Origin: Enterovibrio gelatinilyticus
Lineage (GTDB): Bacteria; Pseudomonadota; Gammaproteobacteria; Enterobacterales; Vibrionaceae
NCBI RefSeq assembly: GCF_028683095.1
Contig: NZ_JAJUBC010000027.1
Span: 1-64,000 of the forward strand
Reading direction: 5' to 3'
Length of the DNA stretch: 64,000 nucleotides
Made by a program: the position numbers and the translations under genes. Numbering within the stretch: the stretch's first letter is position 1; every line of letters starts with the position of its first letter. Below, one piece after another: positions 38,085 through 47,441 of the stretch. The notes beneath the pieces were generated by a model. It searched no databases, was not told the origin of the DNA, and worked only from the letters and a program-made list of their open reading frames with translations.

Positions 38085-39443
38085 TCAGCCGAAGACTTCT
38101 TCGACATCCACCACTTTGGAGCGGTTTACTGTGATTTTCCAACGCTGCAGTGTCACACTACCGTCTTGGTTTTTCTGCTTTGAAATCAAGTTAAATTGGT
38201 GGCGTTTATCAATGGATTCTTGGCTGACTTTACCCTCATTGAGGGTATAGAAGCGCTGCTTACCTCGCGCCATCAAACGCGAGAATGGACGGAAATCAAC
38301 TCGCCACACCTCACGTGTCATGTCATAACCACTAAGAAATTTGGTTGTCGACATCTGCGTCACCATCTTGATGCGCACCACTGACTCTTCTCGTTGGCGA
38401 AGCTTACCGCGACGTACTTTGCGAACATCATCTGGGATTTTGTCGAACGGAATATAATCCAGCCATTCAAGTTGATTGCCGATTCGCTGCCCTGACGTTG
38501 GGTCCGTAAACAACTTGCGCCATTTAGGGCGACCTTTTCGAATCCAACGCCACAATACATCACGAAGATCATCTTTAAAGATTTCTCGTAATGCATATAA
38601 ACCCGCCATAGCCAAAACAAATGACAAGGTAATCTCCCCGAGGAAACTGCGCATACGGATAATCGCAATGGTCACGAAGATCATCACAAGCCCCGTTGCC
38701 GTACCTTTGGCCAACTTGTTCAATGTTTGTCCTAACACCACATCATTTTGTCGAATGGTGACTGGGTACTCAATCAAACGGCGTGCCAAGCGCATCTTAT
38801 TAACCATACGCGTTGGATCATTTTGCGCCTTCATTGAGTTGTAGTTTTTCTCAATACGATAGGCGGCTTCTGATTCACAAACACCAATCAACTGTTCACG
38901 AATCGGTTTGAAAGCCGCGCTTCTGGGCATATGAGTGACCAAAGAGAGGAAGCGCTGTTCAGTAAGCCATGACAAGTAGTTATCAATGTTATTAAAGTAT
39001 TTGATCAGGCTTTCATCTTTGGGTTTATAACGACGAAGACGACGTAGAATTTCTACCGCCATGTCCGTGATCATTTCTAGCTGTTCAACCGCCTCTTCTT
39101 CAGAAAGATCCTTCATCGAATCAAAAAAACGGTGGGTAGTTTTCTCAAGTGACAATGAATACTGATAGGCGTACAAACTCAAACTGACACGATATTTGTC
39201 CGACGGGAGTTTGTCCCGGCTCGCCAAGCGTGAATGTACGAGAGGAAGGTGATATTGAGACGTGAAATAGGTACGTGTATTCGACAATACCGTGTTGTAG
39301 AAATCATCTTCACTTAATACGTTCTTGGAAAAGTTAAGTTCACCAGGAACAAAAAGGTAGAATTCGACATCCTGTCGTTTTATCTCTTCATTTAGTATCG
39401 CTATCCGTGCGGTTAATCCCTCTAATTTTTCAACAGAGATCAA
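38085..39443 (-). CDS. unrecognised membrane protein with central transmembrane pair
   Basis: 452 residues. The first ~245 are soluble and helical (EEEAVEQLEMITDMAVEILRRLRRY), two adjacent membrane segments lie at ~247-265 and ~270-288, and a basic soluble C-terminal domain follows (WRWIRKGRPKWRK, then a beta-rich end). The open frame begins at TTG: GGAG lies 7 bases before it, and an in-frame stop lies about 30 bases upstream, so TTG is the probable start. I do not recognise the family. No close neighbour on the same strand suggests a role. Confidence 0.72.
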   Translation of the reverse strand: MISVEKLEGLTARIAILNEEIKRQDVEFYLFVPGELNFSKNVLSEDDFYNTVLSNTRTYFTSQYHLPLVHSRLASRDKLPSDKYRVSLSLYAYQYSLSLEKTTHRFFDSMKDLSEEEAVEQLEMITDMAVEILRRLRRYKPKDESLIKYFNNIDNYLSWLTEQRFLSLVTHMPRSAAFKPIREQLIGVCESEAAYRIEKNYNSMKAQNDPTRMVNKMRLARRLIEYPVTIRQNDVVLGQTLNKLAKGTATGLVMIFVTIAIIRMRSFLGEITLSFVLAMAGLYALREIFKDDLRDVLWRWIRKGRPKWRKLFTDPTSGQRIGNQLEWLDYIPFDKIPDDVRKVRRGKLRQREESVVRIKMVTQMSTTKFLSGYDMTREVWRVDFRPFSRLMARGKQRFYTLNEGKVSQESIDKRHQFNLISKQKNQDGSVTLQRWKITVNRSKVVDVEEVFG

Positions 39444-39794
39444 TGATGTACTCCAAACTTTTATCTAAACGGCCTTGTGCGATATGCCGTACATTTTAAC
39501 GAATTTGCTTTTCAAAACCGAAGTAAAAAGTGAAGGATGGAAAGAATACCAATAAGTGAGCAATTTCTAACCACCATCTATTATTCAGGTGAGAGTTCCC
39601 ATAATACAAGGGTAACGACAAGAGTAGAAGGGAACATTCACTCACTTATCCACAGAAAAAGTGAATAAGTTATTCTGTGGGTAGCCGTTGTAGTGGAGCC
39701 ATTTCATGAGTTCACGACTCATTTCAACAAAACCAAGCCAAAGCCTTAAGCGACAGACAAAATAGCTGTCCGATCTGCCTATGCATGCTATCTG
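39444..39794. other. 351-base gap with a hairpin containing a DnaA-box sequence
   Basis: No gene seen. CCACAGAA (39650-39657) and TTCTGTGG (39673-39680) form an inverted repeat; TTATCCACA at 39646-39654 equals the DnaA-box consensus but is single. The stretch separates the CheV gene end from the unrecognised membrane protein start. Confidence 0.4.
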
Positions 39795-40748
39795 CTATCT
39801 TGCCGTTTTATTCTCCAATGCTTCTCTCATGCGAGTTTGAACAACATCAACCAATAAATCAGGTTGGAACTTAGACACAAAACGATCACAGCCTACTTTT
39901 TCGACCATGGCTTCATTAAAACTGCCGCTTAACGAGGTATTCAAAGCAATGTAAAGATTACTCATCCTTGTGTCTGCACGCACCTCGGAGGTGAGTTTAT
40001 ATCCATCCATCTCTGGCATTTCCGCATCAGTGATCATCAACAAGATTTCGTCGGTCACTTTTTTGCCTTCATCACACCAAGATTTCAGAAGATTCAGAGC
40101 ATGCGCGCCGTTTTTCATTTCTATGCATTCAATGCCGAGTTGTCCTAGTGTTTCTGTGACTTGCTTCCTCGCTGTCGAAGAATCATCCACCACCAACACT
40201 TTCTGTCCCATCAAGTGCTGAGAGAGATCCTGATCGAGTACCTCTTCAGAAATGCCGATATCGTAAGAAACAATCTCCGCCAATACCTTTTCAACATCAA
40301 TAATCTCAACCAACTTAAGCGCATCTTCATGCTCAAGTCGAGTGATTGCAGTCAGGTAGTTTCCGCGCCCTGTGGTCGGCGGCTCCAATATTTCATCCCA
40401 CCCCATATTTTTGATATACACCACTTTACCAACCATGAAGGCCTGAATTGTCCGATTATACTCGGTGACTATCAGGTTAGAGTCCTGATCTTTCTCCAGT
40501 GGCCTCATACCTATGGACTGACGCATATCTATAACGGGAATCGAATGCCCACGAATGGTCGCAACACCGCTAATTTTGGGGTGAGCGCCTGGCATCTGAT
40601 TAAGATGTGGCACTTTCAGCACTTCGCGTACTTTGAACACGTTTATGGCAAAAAGCTGTCGTGTACCAAGTTGAAAAATCAGCAGTTCAAGTCGATTTTC
40701 ACCAACAAGGCGCGTTCGGGAGTCTACAGAATCAAGAATACTCGTCAT
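39795..40748 (-). CDS. cheV: CheV-type chemotaxis coupling protein (CheW + receiver)
   Basis: 317 residues from the MTSILDSVDSRTRLVGENRLE start typical of CheV (the open frame continues 25 codons upstream). CheW-like domain ~15-165 with GVATIRGHSIPVIDM, then a receiver ~180-310 with VLVVDDS and phospho-acceptor Asp in MITDAEMPEMDGY. The usual conserved Lys near the end appears as VSKF. CheV links chemoreceptors to CheA and is tuned by phosphorylation. Diverges from a second CheV-like gene 330 bases away. Confidence 0.9.
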   Translation of the reverse strand: MTSILDSVDSRTRLVGENRLELLIFQLGTRQLFAINVFKVREVLKVPHLNQMPGAHPKISGVATIRGHSIPVIDMRQSIGMRPLEKDQDSNLIVTEYNRTIQAFMVGKVVYIKNMGWDEILEPPTTGRGNYLTAITRLEHEDALKLVEIIDVEKVLAEIVSYDIGISEEVLDQDLSQHLMGQKVLVVDDSSTARKQVTETLGQLGIECIEMKNGAHALNLLKSWCDEGKKVTDEILLMITDAEMPEMDGYKLTSEVRADTRMSNLYIALNTSLSGSFNEAMVEKVGCDRFVSKFQPDLLVDVVQTRMREALENKTAR

Positions 40749-41077
40749 GGGTATAAACCAATGTTTAATCACATCATGGTGTGATTTCTCTTTGTCTATC
40801 AAGTGAGTAACAGTAAAGCACATTTACTGCTTCCACTCATCAAGGCAGTGTTATTTATCGTGTTATCTATCACCATTAATCATAGAAAAAGTTCGAGAAT
40901 AATGCGAAGTCCTAATGAAGAGACACAATAACAGATCGTTACAAAACATGCCGCTAGAGCAGAACAACTAGCTAAAGATTTAAAAAAAATCAGAACAACC
41001 TAGGTGTTATCATGCCAACGAAACGCTACAATTAAAGTACAATTATAAAAACACTACTGTTAGTGACAGGCGCGAAT

Positions 41078-42001
41078 ATGAAAAGCAAGGCTAATGAATC
41101 TCAGGGAATGCTGCTATTTAAACTCTCAGCCATGCAGACATTTGCTATCGGCACGCTGAAAGTCCGTGAAATAGTGCCATATTGCTCACTAACAGCACTG
41201 CCAGGTTCCCATCACACTGTTGTTGGTACAGCTAACATGCGTGGCATCACCACACCTATCATTGATATGGCAAAGGCAATTGGTTACCCCGCAGTGGGTA
41301 AAGAAGAATATGATAATTGCTTTATCATCATTACCGATTGTCAACGTCGCGTGGTCGGCTTTCTTGTTCGTGGTATAGAAAAAATCAGTGAATGCGATTG
41401 GAGAAATATCACTCCGCCTCCAAATACGCTTGGCACACACGCTTTCTTAACGGGTGTGATGAATGTCGATGAGAAAATCGTTCAGTTACTCGACGTCGAA
41501 CTCATCATGTCTAAAGTCTTTCCAACCTCAGAAGACAAACTGCATCCGATCCTCGCTGATGTTGATCGCGAAAAGCTCAAACCTATGCATATTCTTTTGG
41601 TTGATGACAGCAGCCTGGCAAGACGCCAACTGTCAGAGGCACTCGACAGCATAAACATCCCTTACGTGGTCAGCGCCAATGGCCTTGATGCGCTGGAGAA
41701 AATGAAAGATTCAGCCATGCAAGGACGCCCCTTCGACATTGTAGTCAGTGATATTGAAATGCCGGGAATCGATGGTTACGAGTTAGCATTTGAAATACGC
41801 AGCAATAATTCATTGTCTGAAGCATACCTCATCCTACATACCTCGCTTTCGAGTGAAATCAGTGTTGATCGCGCTCACCAAGTAGGGGCACACGAAGCGC
41901 TAGAGAAATTTGATGCAACTGAGTTAGTCACCGCTATGTTGAGAGGGGCGACACTAAAAACACAAAACGAATCTGTTCGATTAGAAGGGACCGTCGAGTA
42001 A
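41078..42001 (+). CDS. second, more divergent CheV-type protein
   Basis: 307 residues. CheW-like domain ~8-160 (TLKVREIVPY, GTANMRGITTPIIDMAKAIGYP) and receiver ~175-295 (ILLVDDSSLARRQL, VVSDIEMPGIDGYEL). The region after the fifth strand reads EALEKFDATE, with Lys retained. An ATG at 41078 preceded by CAGGCG is preferred to a GTG 15 bases earlier. Head-to-head with the other CheV gene, so both may share control. Differences in the CheW part suggest it serves other receptors. Confidence 0.88.
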   Translation: MKSKANESQGMLLFKLSAMQTFAIGTLKVREIVPYCSLTALPGSHHTVVGTANMRGITTPIIDMAKAIGYPAVGKEEYDNCFIIITDCQRRVVGFLVRGIEKISECDWRNITPPPNTLGTHAFLTGVMNVDEKIVQLLDVELIMSKVFPTSEDKLHPILADVDREKLKPMHILLVDDSSLARRQLSEALDSINIPYVVSANGLDALEKMKDSAMQGRPFDIVVSDIEMPGIDGYELAFEIRSNNSLSEAYLILHTSLSSEISVDRAHQVGAHEALEKFDATELVTAMLRGATLKTQNESVRLEGTVE

Positions 42002-42011
42002 TTTACTTTCA

Positions 42012-42067
42012 TTTGTCGTCATGCAGGTCTGCGACCCAAACAATTTCTTTCACAGCATGACGACAAA
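42012..42067. repeat. long inverted repeat after the second CheV gene
   Basis: Perfect 13-base arms TTTGTCGTCATGC / GCATGACGACAAA separated by 30 bases, 10 bases past the stop. Likely the transcript end, though no T-run follows on the plus strand. Confidence 0.6.
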
Positions 42068-42205
42068 AAACCGCCAATACTTCCGTACACTCCACGCTGA
42101 TTACAACTTCCAAAATTACTCACTTTTCCTTGATCAAAAGACTGTTTCCAACGCTCCCGATGTGGTTTAATTTCGTCAGGATTACACATAGAAGGTTGAA
42201 CACAG

Positions 42206-42514
42206 ATGAACAATGTATTCGAGATCGTTAAGTTCTCTCGTCGCAAAAATAAACTGAAGCGGGAAATTCAGGACAACGAGAAAAAAATCCGCGACAACCA
42301 AAAGCGCGTTACTTTGCTTGAGAACCTGCTTGACTACATTCAGCCAAACATGACTCCTGACGAAATCGTAGAAATCGTCAAGAACATGAAAGCAGATTAT
42401 GAAGATCGTGTTGATGACCACATTATCAGCAGCGCTGAGATTTCAAAAGAACGCCGCGAAATCAGTCGTCAAATCAAAGAATTGACGCGCCTAGAGAAAG
42501 AAGGCAAGAAGTAA
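42206..42514 (+). CDS. small charged coiled-coil protein
   Basis: 102 residues, almost entirely helical and highly charged ([45 protein letters not shown]), consistent with two coiled-coil helices joined around [13 protein letters not shown]. No signal peptide. A strong terminator follows 40 bases after the stop. I do not recognise a named family; the gene looks genuine and monocistronic. Confidence 0.75.
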   Translation: MNNVFEIVKFSRRKNKLKREIQDNEKKIRDNQKRVTLLENLLDYIQPNMTPDEIVEIVKNMKADYEDRVDDHIISSAEISKERREISRQIKELTRLEKEGKK

Positions 42515-42552
42515 GCATTTATACATAGGATGCTGTCACCAGTATCAGATTG

Positions 42553-42584
42553 AACAAAAGGAGGCTACTGCCTCCTTTTTTGTT
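42553..42584 (+). terminator. Rho-independent terminator of the coiled-coil gene
   Basis: AACAAAAGGAGGC-TACT-GCCTCCTTTTTTGTT: long perfect stem with tetraloop and T-run; symmetrical enough to work in both directions. Confidence 0.93.
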
Positions 42585-42633
42585 GCATTGAGACAAGTGC
42601 CATCAAGCAGCTCTTGGTCATTAAACGAGTACA

Positions 42634-42664
42634 ACGAAAAAAGCCCAACAAATGCTGAGCTTTA
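42634..42664 (-). terminator. terminator of the porin gene
   Basis: On the minus strand AGCTCAGCA-TT-TGTTGGGCT (pairs partly through G-U) is followed by a run of T, about 40 bases past the porin stop. Confidence 0.8.
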
Positions 42665-42702
42665 AAGACAGTGTGAAGTTTAAGCGTTGTTAACGGTATT
42701 GA

Positions 42703-43767
42703 TTACCAGTAAACACGTGCACCGATGGCGAACTGAGCGTCACCGTCTACAACACTAGGTGAAACGCTGAAACCATCATTTTTGTTGTTCTTGTAACCCA
42801 AAGTGACGCCATCTGAGTAAGCTGCTTCAGCCCAAAGGCGGAAGTATGAATTAAATCTGTGTACTGCACCTACGTAAACATTGGTGTAGTCATCGTTCTC
42901 AGCAAGTCCAACTTGGTCAGCGCGCGCTTCAATTTCAGTGAATTCATAGCCACCATATACGTCTGATTTAGCAGACAGTGCATAGTTCAGCGCTAATGTG
43001 TAACCTTGGCGATCAATGTCTACAGCCAACGCATCACTTTCCATTGCGCTGCTCGCGAATTGCGCGCCAACGGTCAAGTCACCAAAAGTACGCTCTGCCC
43101 ACAATGTGTAGTAAAGATCGTCTACGGCACCCGCCTTAACGTTAACAGTTGTCGTGTCGTCAACCTTATAATCGAATGCGCCATGTTCTTGCTCAGCAGA
43201 AGACACACCCGCAGTTAGAGAGAAGCCTGCAATATCTTTACTAACGAACAGTTCTGCTACCTGTGCTGCTGCGCCATCTTCCGCAAGGCCATAGCTTGCG
43301 TCAAACGTTGCAAAATCCGTTTCTAGGATATATCGAATAGCGCTGTCGTGTTTACCGCCAGAAACTGTACCTTCTACTACGTGAGAGCCACCGAACCAGT
43401 AAGAGTTATCAACACCCCATAGGTCATCAGCAGTCAGGTACTGTTTACCTAGAATGACTTTACCGAAGTCACCCGTAAAACCGAAGTAGCCTAAACGGTT
43501 TGCCATCGCATCTTTATCATAGCTAATGCTGTACTCAAGTCTTGCGAACACATCAACGTCATCAGTGACAGTGTATAGCGCATTAACACCGGCACGAGAG
43601 CTGCCGTCATTCAGAGTGATATCTTTATCTGGCGACTTAGATAGTGTTGCGCGAAGTTGGCCGTAAACTTCTACTGAACCTGCATCGCCGTTATATGCTT
43701 CGAATGCGCTTACGTTGCCTGCCAAAAGTACTGCTGGGATTGCTACTGCTAAGATTGTCTTTTTCAT
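42703..43767 (-). CDS. outer-membrane general porin (OmpU/OmpC-like)
   Basis: 354 residues: signal peptide MKKTILAVAIPAVLLAGNVSA (cleaved about residue 21), then a 16-strand trimeric porin pattern starting SVEVYGQLRATL and ending in aromatic IGARVYW, the C-terminal Trp being the outer-membrane sorting signal. RLGYFGFTGDFGKVILGKQY is the classic porin segment after strand 4. The start with AGGA 8 bases upstream is chosen over an ATG 13 codons earlier. Allows diffusion of small solutes; specificity cannot be read from sequence. Confidence 0.92.
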   Translation of the reverse strand: MKKTILAVAIPAVLLAGNVSAFEAYNGDAGSVEVYGQLRATLSKSPDKDITLNDGSSRAGVNALYTVTDDVDVFARLEYSISYDKDAMANRLGYFGFTGDFGKVILGKQYLTADDLWGVDNSYWFGGSHVVEGTVSGGKHDSAIRYILETDFATFDASYGLAEDGAAAQVAELFVSKDIAGFSLTAGVSSAEQEHGAFDYKVDDTTTVNVKAGAVDDLYYTLWAERTFGDLTVGAQFASSAMESDALAVDIDRQGYTLALNYALSAKSDVYGGYEFTEIEARADQVGLAENDDYTNVYVGAVHRFNSYFRLWAEAAYSDGVTLGYKNNKNDGFSVSPSVVDGDAQFAIGARVYW

Positions 43768-44211
43768 AGAATACGTTCCTGTATTTCTTATAAATTCCGT
43801 TTGCATTGATGCTGCGGAATAAAAATTAACATCCTAGAAACACAGAGTTCAACGATATATTTATTAACATTTAAAGCACTTGACAGACACTTGGGCTAAC
43901 ATTTCACCAACAATCAAACATTCATAAAAACAACACAAAAACGAATAATAAGTCGCTAAAACGAATCAAATGGCGCACTAATGCAACTAAACATTCATGA
44001 GAACGTAAAGCAAAGCCGCTTAATCCCCACACAAAATATGCGTAAAAAACACGCAATACGGTTAACATCACCCTGAACTATAAATGCGACTCAGATCTCT
44101 AATCAGGGAAATAATATTTAGGGTTGTAATGAGTTTTTTCGGCTCAATGCGGAAATAACGTGCAACAAGACACTAATTTAATTGACATTTATAGTGCAGG
44201 TTAAGTTTTGG
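43768..44211. other. AT-rich control region upstream of the porin
   Basis: 444 bases without a supported gene. It holds the porin promoter and long leader and the end of the sigma-54 activator transcript. AT-rich runs of alternating A/T tracts around 43850-44000 would suit nucleoid-protein or osmotic control, but I cannot name a site. Confidence 0.45.
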
Positions 44212-46083
44212 CTATTTGATGCCCAGCATCCGAAGGCGCTTATAGATAGTGTTACGACTCACACCTGAAATTTCTGCAATTCGGGTAATGTTGCCTTCCG
44301 TTTCGGCATACAACAAAGGGAGGCTTTCGCGCCAGCTAGCAACACGAGGAGTCACTTCTGGCTGTGATGAAAGTGGTATAACGTCATTGCGAAGGTCGAG
44401 GAAGAAATCATCTGGAAGGTGGTGAGTTTGCACTCTCTCATTGTTTGACAGCGCCAAAGCAACACGAAGCGTGTTTACCAACTGTCGAATATTGCCCGGC
44501 CAAGGGTGGCGATTAAATAGCGCAAACACTTCATCATCAATTTGCGTACTGATCTCTCCTGCAAGCTCGGGCAGTAATACATTAACAAGAGCATTTATGT
44601 CAGAACGTTCTTTCAAAGCTGGTAGGAAAAGCGTCAATCCATTAATGCGATAGTACAGATCTTCTCTGAATTTTTTCTGCGCGACGGCTTCTCGTAGCGA
44701 TTGGTGCGTTGCACATATCACACGAAAATCCACCGAATAACTTTCGGTGCTGCCAAGGGGCGTCACGGCTTTTTCTTGCAGTACTCTAAGTAATCGAGCT
44801 TGCACATGCAGTGGCATATCGCCAATTTCATCCAACATTAAGGTGCCGCCGTCTGCTTGTCGGATATAGCCAATGCTGCCTTTCGTATTCGCCCCTGTAA
44901 AAGCACCTTTCACATAGCCAAATAATTCAGATTCCACCAGATCAGCCGGAATCGCTGCGCAGTTTACCGCCACCAGCTTTTTGTGGGCGCGACTTGATGA
45001 AGCATGGGTTGCTTTAGCAAACACCTCTTTGCCAACCCCTGTTTCACCTTGGATCACCAACGGAATATCACTGTTTACTACACTCTGAGCTTGCCGAATG
45101 GCCTTTTGCATTTTGATGTCGCCAAGGTCCAAATGTTGAAGCTGACGTTCGCTGGGCTTGATAGCCGCCTTTTGAGAGGGAATCGATGACCCTGAAATAG
45201 GAAACGGTACCGAGAGTGGCGATCGAATTGCGCGGTTGACTGGTCGCTTAATCGTTCCAAACAGGCGGTATTTAGACAACCCAATAAATGACAGAGGGTG
45301 ATGTTCAGGATGTGCCGACAGCTTGAGCGCCGAAATTCCAGTGACTGACCCAATGTCCAAACCCACTAAGGTCTGCCCGACTAACAAATCCGCTCGCCGA
45401 TTAGCAGCAATGATGTCGCCAGTTTCATTAAACACTAACAGCCCAGCCCACTGGCTAGCGAGGTTATCACTACTGGTGTTAAAGGTGAGCATGTGGCAGT
45501 GATGACGGTAAGTAGCGATGATCAGTTGATTCTCAACCGATTGTGTCATCACCTTCACCATGCCTGCGACATGTGATGTCGGCAAATAAGCGTCCGAAGA
45601 AATGTTCAATACACCGACCAAATGCCTATCACTATTGAATATCGGGGCGGCAGATGCGGTCATGTAGCGGTTTGCTATCAAATAATGTTCATCTCGCCCC
45701 ACCGCGACGGCTTCTCCGGTTTGCAAGGCTGTACCCACAGCGTTTGTACCGTTGTATTTTTCTCGCCAGTTCGTTCCTTCGTCAAACAGATGTTTCTCCA
45801 TTTGATTAATAAAACCTGGCCGCCCCCAGCGACTCAGCAAGTTGCCATCATTGTCTGCCAAGAGCACTAAGCTGTTGCTGTTTACCAAAATATTTTCGTA
45901 AAAAGGTAGGACTTGTTCTTGCGTCGTCGCAATCAGGTCATGAGACCGATCGCGAACATCTCCCCAATCTCCGGTATCGAGTTTCACAATTTCAGGCGAG
46001 TTTTTTTGTGACAAACCAAATGACTGACAGCGCCGCCATGAAGCTTGGATTATCTCACTATGAGAGTGAGCTTTATCGCTCAT
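44212..46083 (-). CDS. sigma-54-dependent activator, AcoR/DhaR type
   Basis: 623 residues from the MSDKAHSHSEIIQASWRRC start (GGTGGG upstream). N-terminal GAF-type sensor ~50-190 as in AcoR, a second PAS-like part ~210-300, AAA+ domain with Walker A GETGVGKE, GAFTGA (contact with sigma-54) and Walker B GTLMLDEIGD, then a Fis-type helix-turn-helix at the end (NITRIAEISGVSRNTIYKRLRMLGIK). Relatives respond to acetoin, glycerol or dihydroxyacetone. It diverges from the glycerol ABC transporter operon, whose upstream region has a sigma-54 promoter, so activation of that operon is very likely. Confidence 0.92.
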   Translation of the reverse strand: MSDKAHSHSEIIQASWRRCQSFGLSQKNSPEIVKLDTGDWGDVRDRSHDLIATTQEQVLPFYENILVNSNSLVLLADNDGNLLSRWGRPGFINQMEKHLFDEGTNWREKYNGTNAVGTALQTGEAVAVGRDEHYLIANRYMTASAAPIFNSDRHLVGVLNISSDAYLPTSHVAGMVKVMTQSVENQLIIATYRHHCHMLTFNTSSDNLASQWAGLLVFNETGDIIAANRRADLLVGQTLVGLDIGSVTGISALKLSAHPEHHPLSFIGLSKYRLFGTIKRPVNRAIRSPLSVPFPISGSSIPSQKAAIKPSERQLQHLDLGDIKMQKAIRQAQSVVNSDIPLVIQGETGVGKEVFAKATHASSSRAHKKLVAVNCAAIPADLVESELFGYVKGAFTGANTKGSIGYIRQADGGTLMLDEIGDMPLHVQARLLRVLQEKAVTPLGSTESYSVDFRVICATHQSLREAVAQKKFREDLYYRINGLTLFLPALKERSDINALVNVLLPELAGEISTQIDDEVFALFNRHPWPGNIRQLVNTLRVALALSNNERVQTHHLPDDFFLDLRNDVIPLSSQPEVTPRVASWRESLPLLYAETEGNITRIAEISGVSRNTIYKRLRMLGIK

Positions 46084-46131
46084 TACAACATCCCACCATG
46101 CGCATTCGAACATAAAATGAGCGTTAATCAT

Positions 46132-46198
46132 TGTTCACATTTTGTTAACAGTCAACACAATAGGTGACACTTTTTTCATACCACCAATGTTCACATTT
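46132..46198. promoter_or_regulatory. candidate enhancer sites for the sigma-54 activator
   Basis: The 11-base sequence TGTTCACATTT occurs twice as a direct repeat at 46132-46142 and 46188-46198, 56 bases apart (about five helical turns) and 45-110 bases upstream of the -24/-12 promoter, the usual position for activator binding. TGTTAACA (46143-46150) extends the first copy into a partial palindrome. Confidence 0.55.
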
Positions 46199-46242
46199 CA
46201 TTTATATGATTATAAATCAACGATATAACATTTCATTAACTA

Positions 46243-46259
46243 TTGGCACGGTTCTAGCG
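46243..46259 (+). promoter_or_regulatory. sigma-54 (-24/-12) promoter of the glycerol ABC operon
   Basis: TTGGCACG-GTTC-TAGCG matches the consensus TTGGCACG-N4-TTGCW with one mismatch (TAGC for TTGC) and exact spacing. It lies 93 bases before glpS and faces it. The divergent activator gene supports the assignment. Confidence 0.85.
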
Positions 46260-46351
46260 TATATCATTCGGAATGTGATGTATGCGCGCGTTTTCGCAAA
46301 GAGAAATTTCACGCTACCACATTGACCCCAACACTGATTCAGGGAGCCTTC

Positions 46352-47431
46352 ATGTCACTTGAACTGAAAAGCGTCACACGAATAAGTAATAACGAGGTGT
46401 GGCTAGACAATATCGATCTGCGTATCGAACCCGGTTCATTCAACGTCTTGCTCGGCAGAACGTTAGCGGGAAAAACCAGCCTAATGCGACTCATGGCGGG
46501 ATTAGATAAACCCTCTTCTGGCAGCGTCTTGTTCAATGGCCAAGATGTCACTGGCATACCTGTGCGTGAGCGTAACGTTTCTATGGTGTACCAACAATTT
46601 ATCAATTACCCCAACATGACAGTGTATGAAAACATCGCTTCTCCACTGCGCCTAGAAAAACACCCTGAACACATCATCAAAGAGCGCGTGCAGGAAACCG
46701 CCGAAATGTTGCGTATCGAATCTTTCCTCGATCGCCTTCCGCTTGAGCTTTCAGGTGGTCAACAACAGCGAACTGCCATGGCACGCGCCCTTGTTAAAAG
46801 TGCCGATCTCATTTTGTTTGACGAACCTCTCGTGAACCTCGATTACAAACTTCGTGAAGAGCTTCGCCAAGAAATGCGAGAGTTATTTGCTGAACGCAAC
46901 ACGATTGCCGTGTACGCCACCACAGAGCCCAATGAAGCGCTCGCATTGGGCGGAAACGTTTTGCTCATTCATGAAGGCAAGGTGATCCAGTCCGGCCCTA
47001 CCGCGGAGGTATATCACCATCCCGCTTCTGTCACATGCGCAGATCTGTTCGGCGAGCCGCCAATCAACCTGATCAATGGCAGTGTTGGCGCTGGCAATGT
47101 GTCGTTCAATGAAACGATTCACTTTCCCCTCAATACCGATCTGGGAGAACTCAGTGACGGACAGTACCAATTTGGTATCCGCCCTAACCATTTGAGTTTG
47201 GTCCCACATAACGACGACGACCTTGAGCTGTCTGTTGACGTTGAACTGGCTGAGATCAGCGGCAGCGAAACCTTCCTGCACGTACGAAACCGCGATATCA
47301 ACATGGTTCTGCACTTACCTGGTGTTCACGATTACCCCGTCGATGCACGCATCAGCATCTATGTGCCTACACACAAACTGTATGTGTTCGACCAGTCAAA
47401 GCAGCTAATTCAATCTGCACGCCGTTTGTGA
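46352..47431 (+). CDS. glpS: glycerol ABC transporter ATPase GlpS-like
   Basis: 359 residues, MalK/UgpC-type ATPase with C-terminal TOBE domain. Walker A GRTLAGKT, Q-loop in VYQQFINYPNMT, signature LSGGQQQR and Walker B LILFDEP are present, but the switch (H-loop) histidine is replaced: ATTEPNEA with Thr191 where VTHDQ is usual. With GlpT it forms a heterodimer under the permeases. GGGAG lies before the ATG; a TTG 30 bases earlier opens the longest frame. First gene of the glpSTPQUV-like operon. Confidence 0.85.
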   Translation: MSLELKSVTRISNNEVWLDNIDLRIEPGSFNVLLGRTLAGKTSLMRLMAGLDKPSSGSVLFNGQDVTGIPVRERNVSMVYQQFINYPNMTVYENIASPLRLEKHPEHIIKERVQETAEMLRIESFLDRLPLELSGGQQQRTAMARALVKSADLILFDEPLVNLDYKLREELRQEMRELFAERNTIAVYATTEPNEALALGGNVLLIHEGKVIQSGPTAEVYHHPASVTCADLFGEPPINLINGSVGAGNVSFNETIHFPLNTDLGELSDGQYQFGIRPNHLSLVPHNDDDLELSVDVELAEISGSETFLHVRNRDINMVLHLPGVHDYPVDARISIYVPTHKLYVFDQSKQLIQSARRL

Positions 47432-47441
47432 GGAGATAAGC

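Noticed and set aside
39646-39654. Perfect DnaA-box sequence TTATCCACA considered as a replication origin
   Set aside because: Only one copy, no AT-rich unwinding element, no cluster of boxes and no origin-linked genes.
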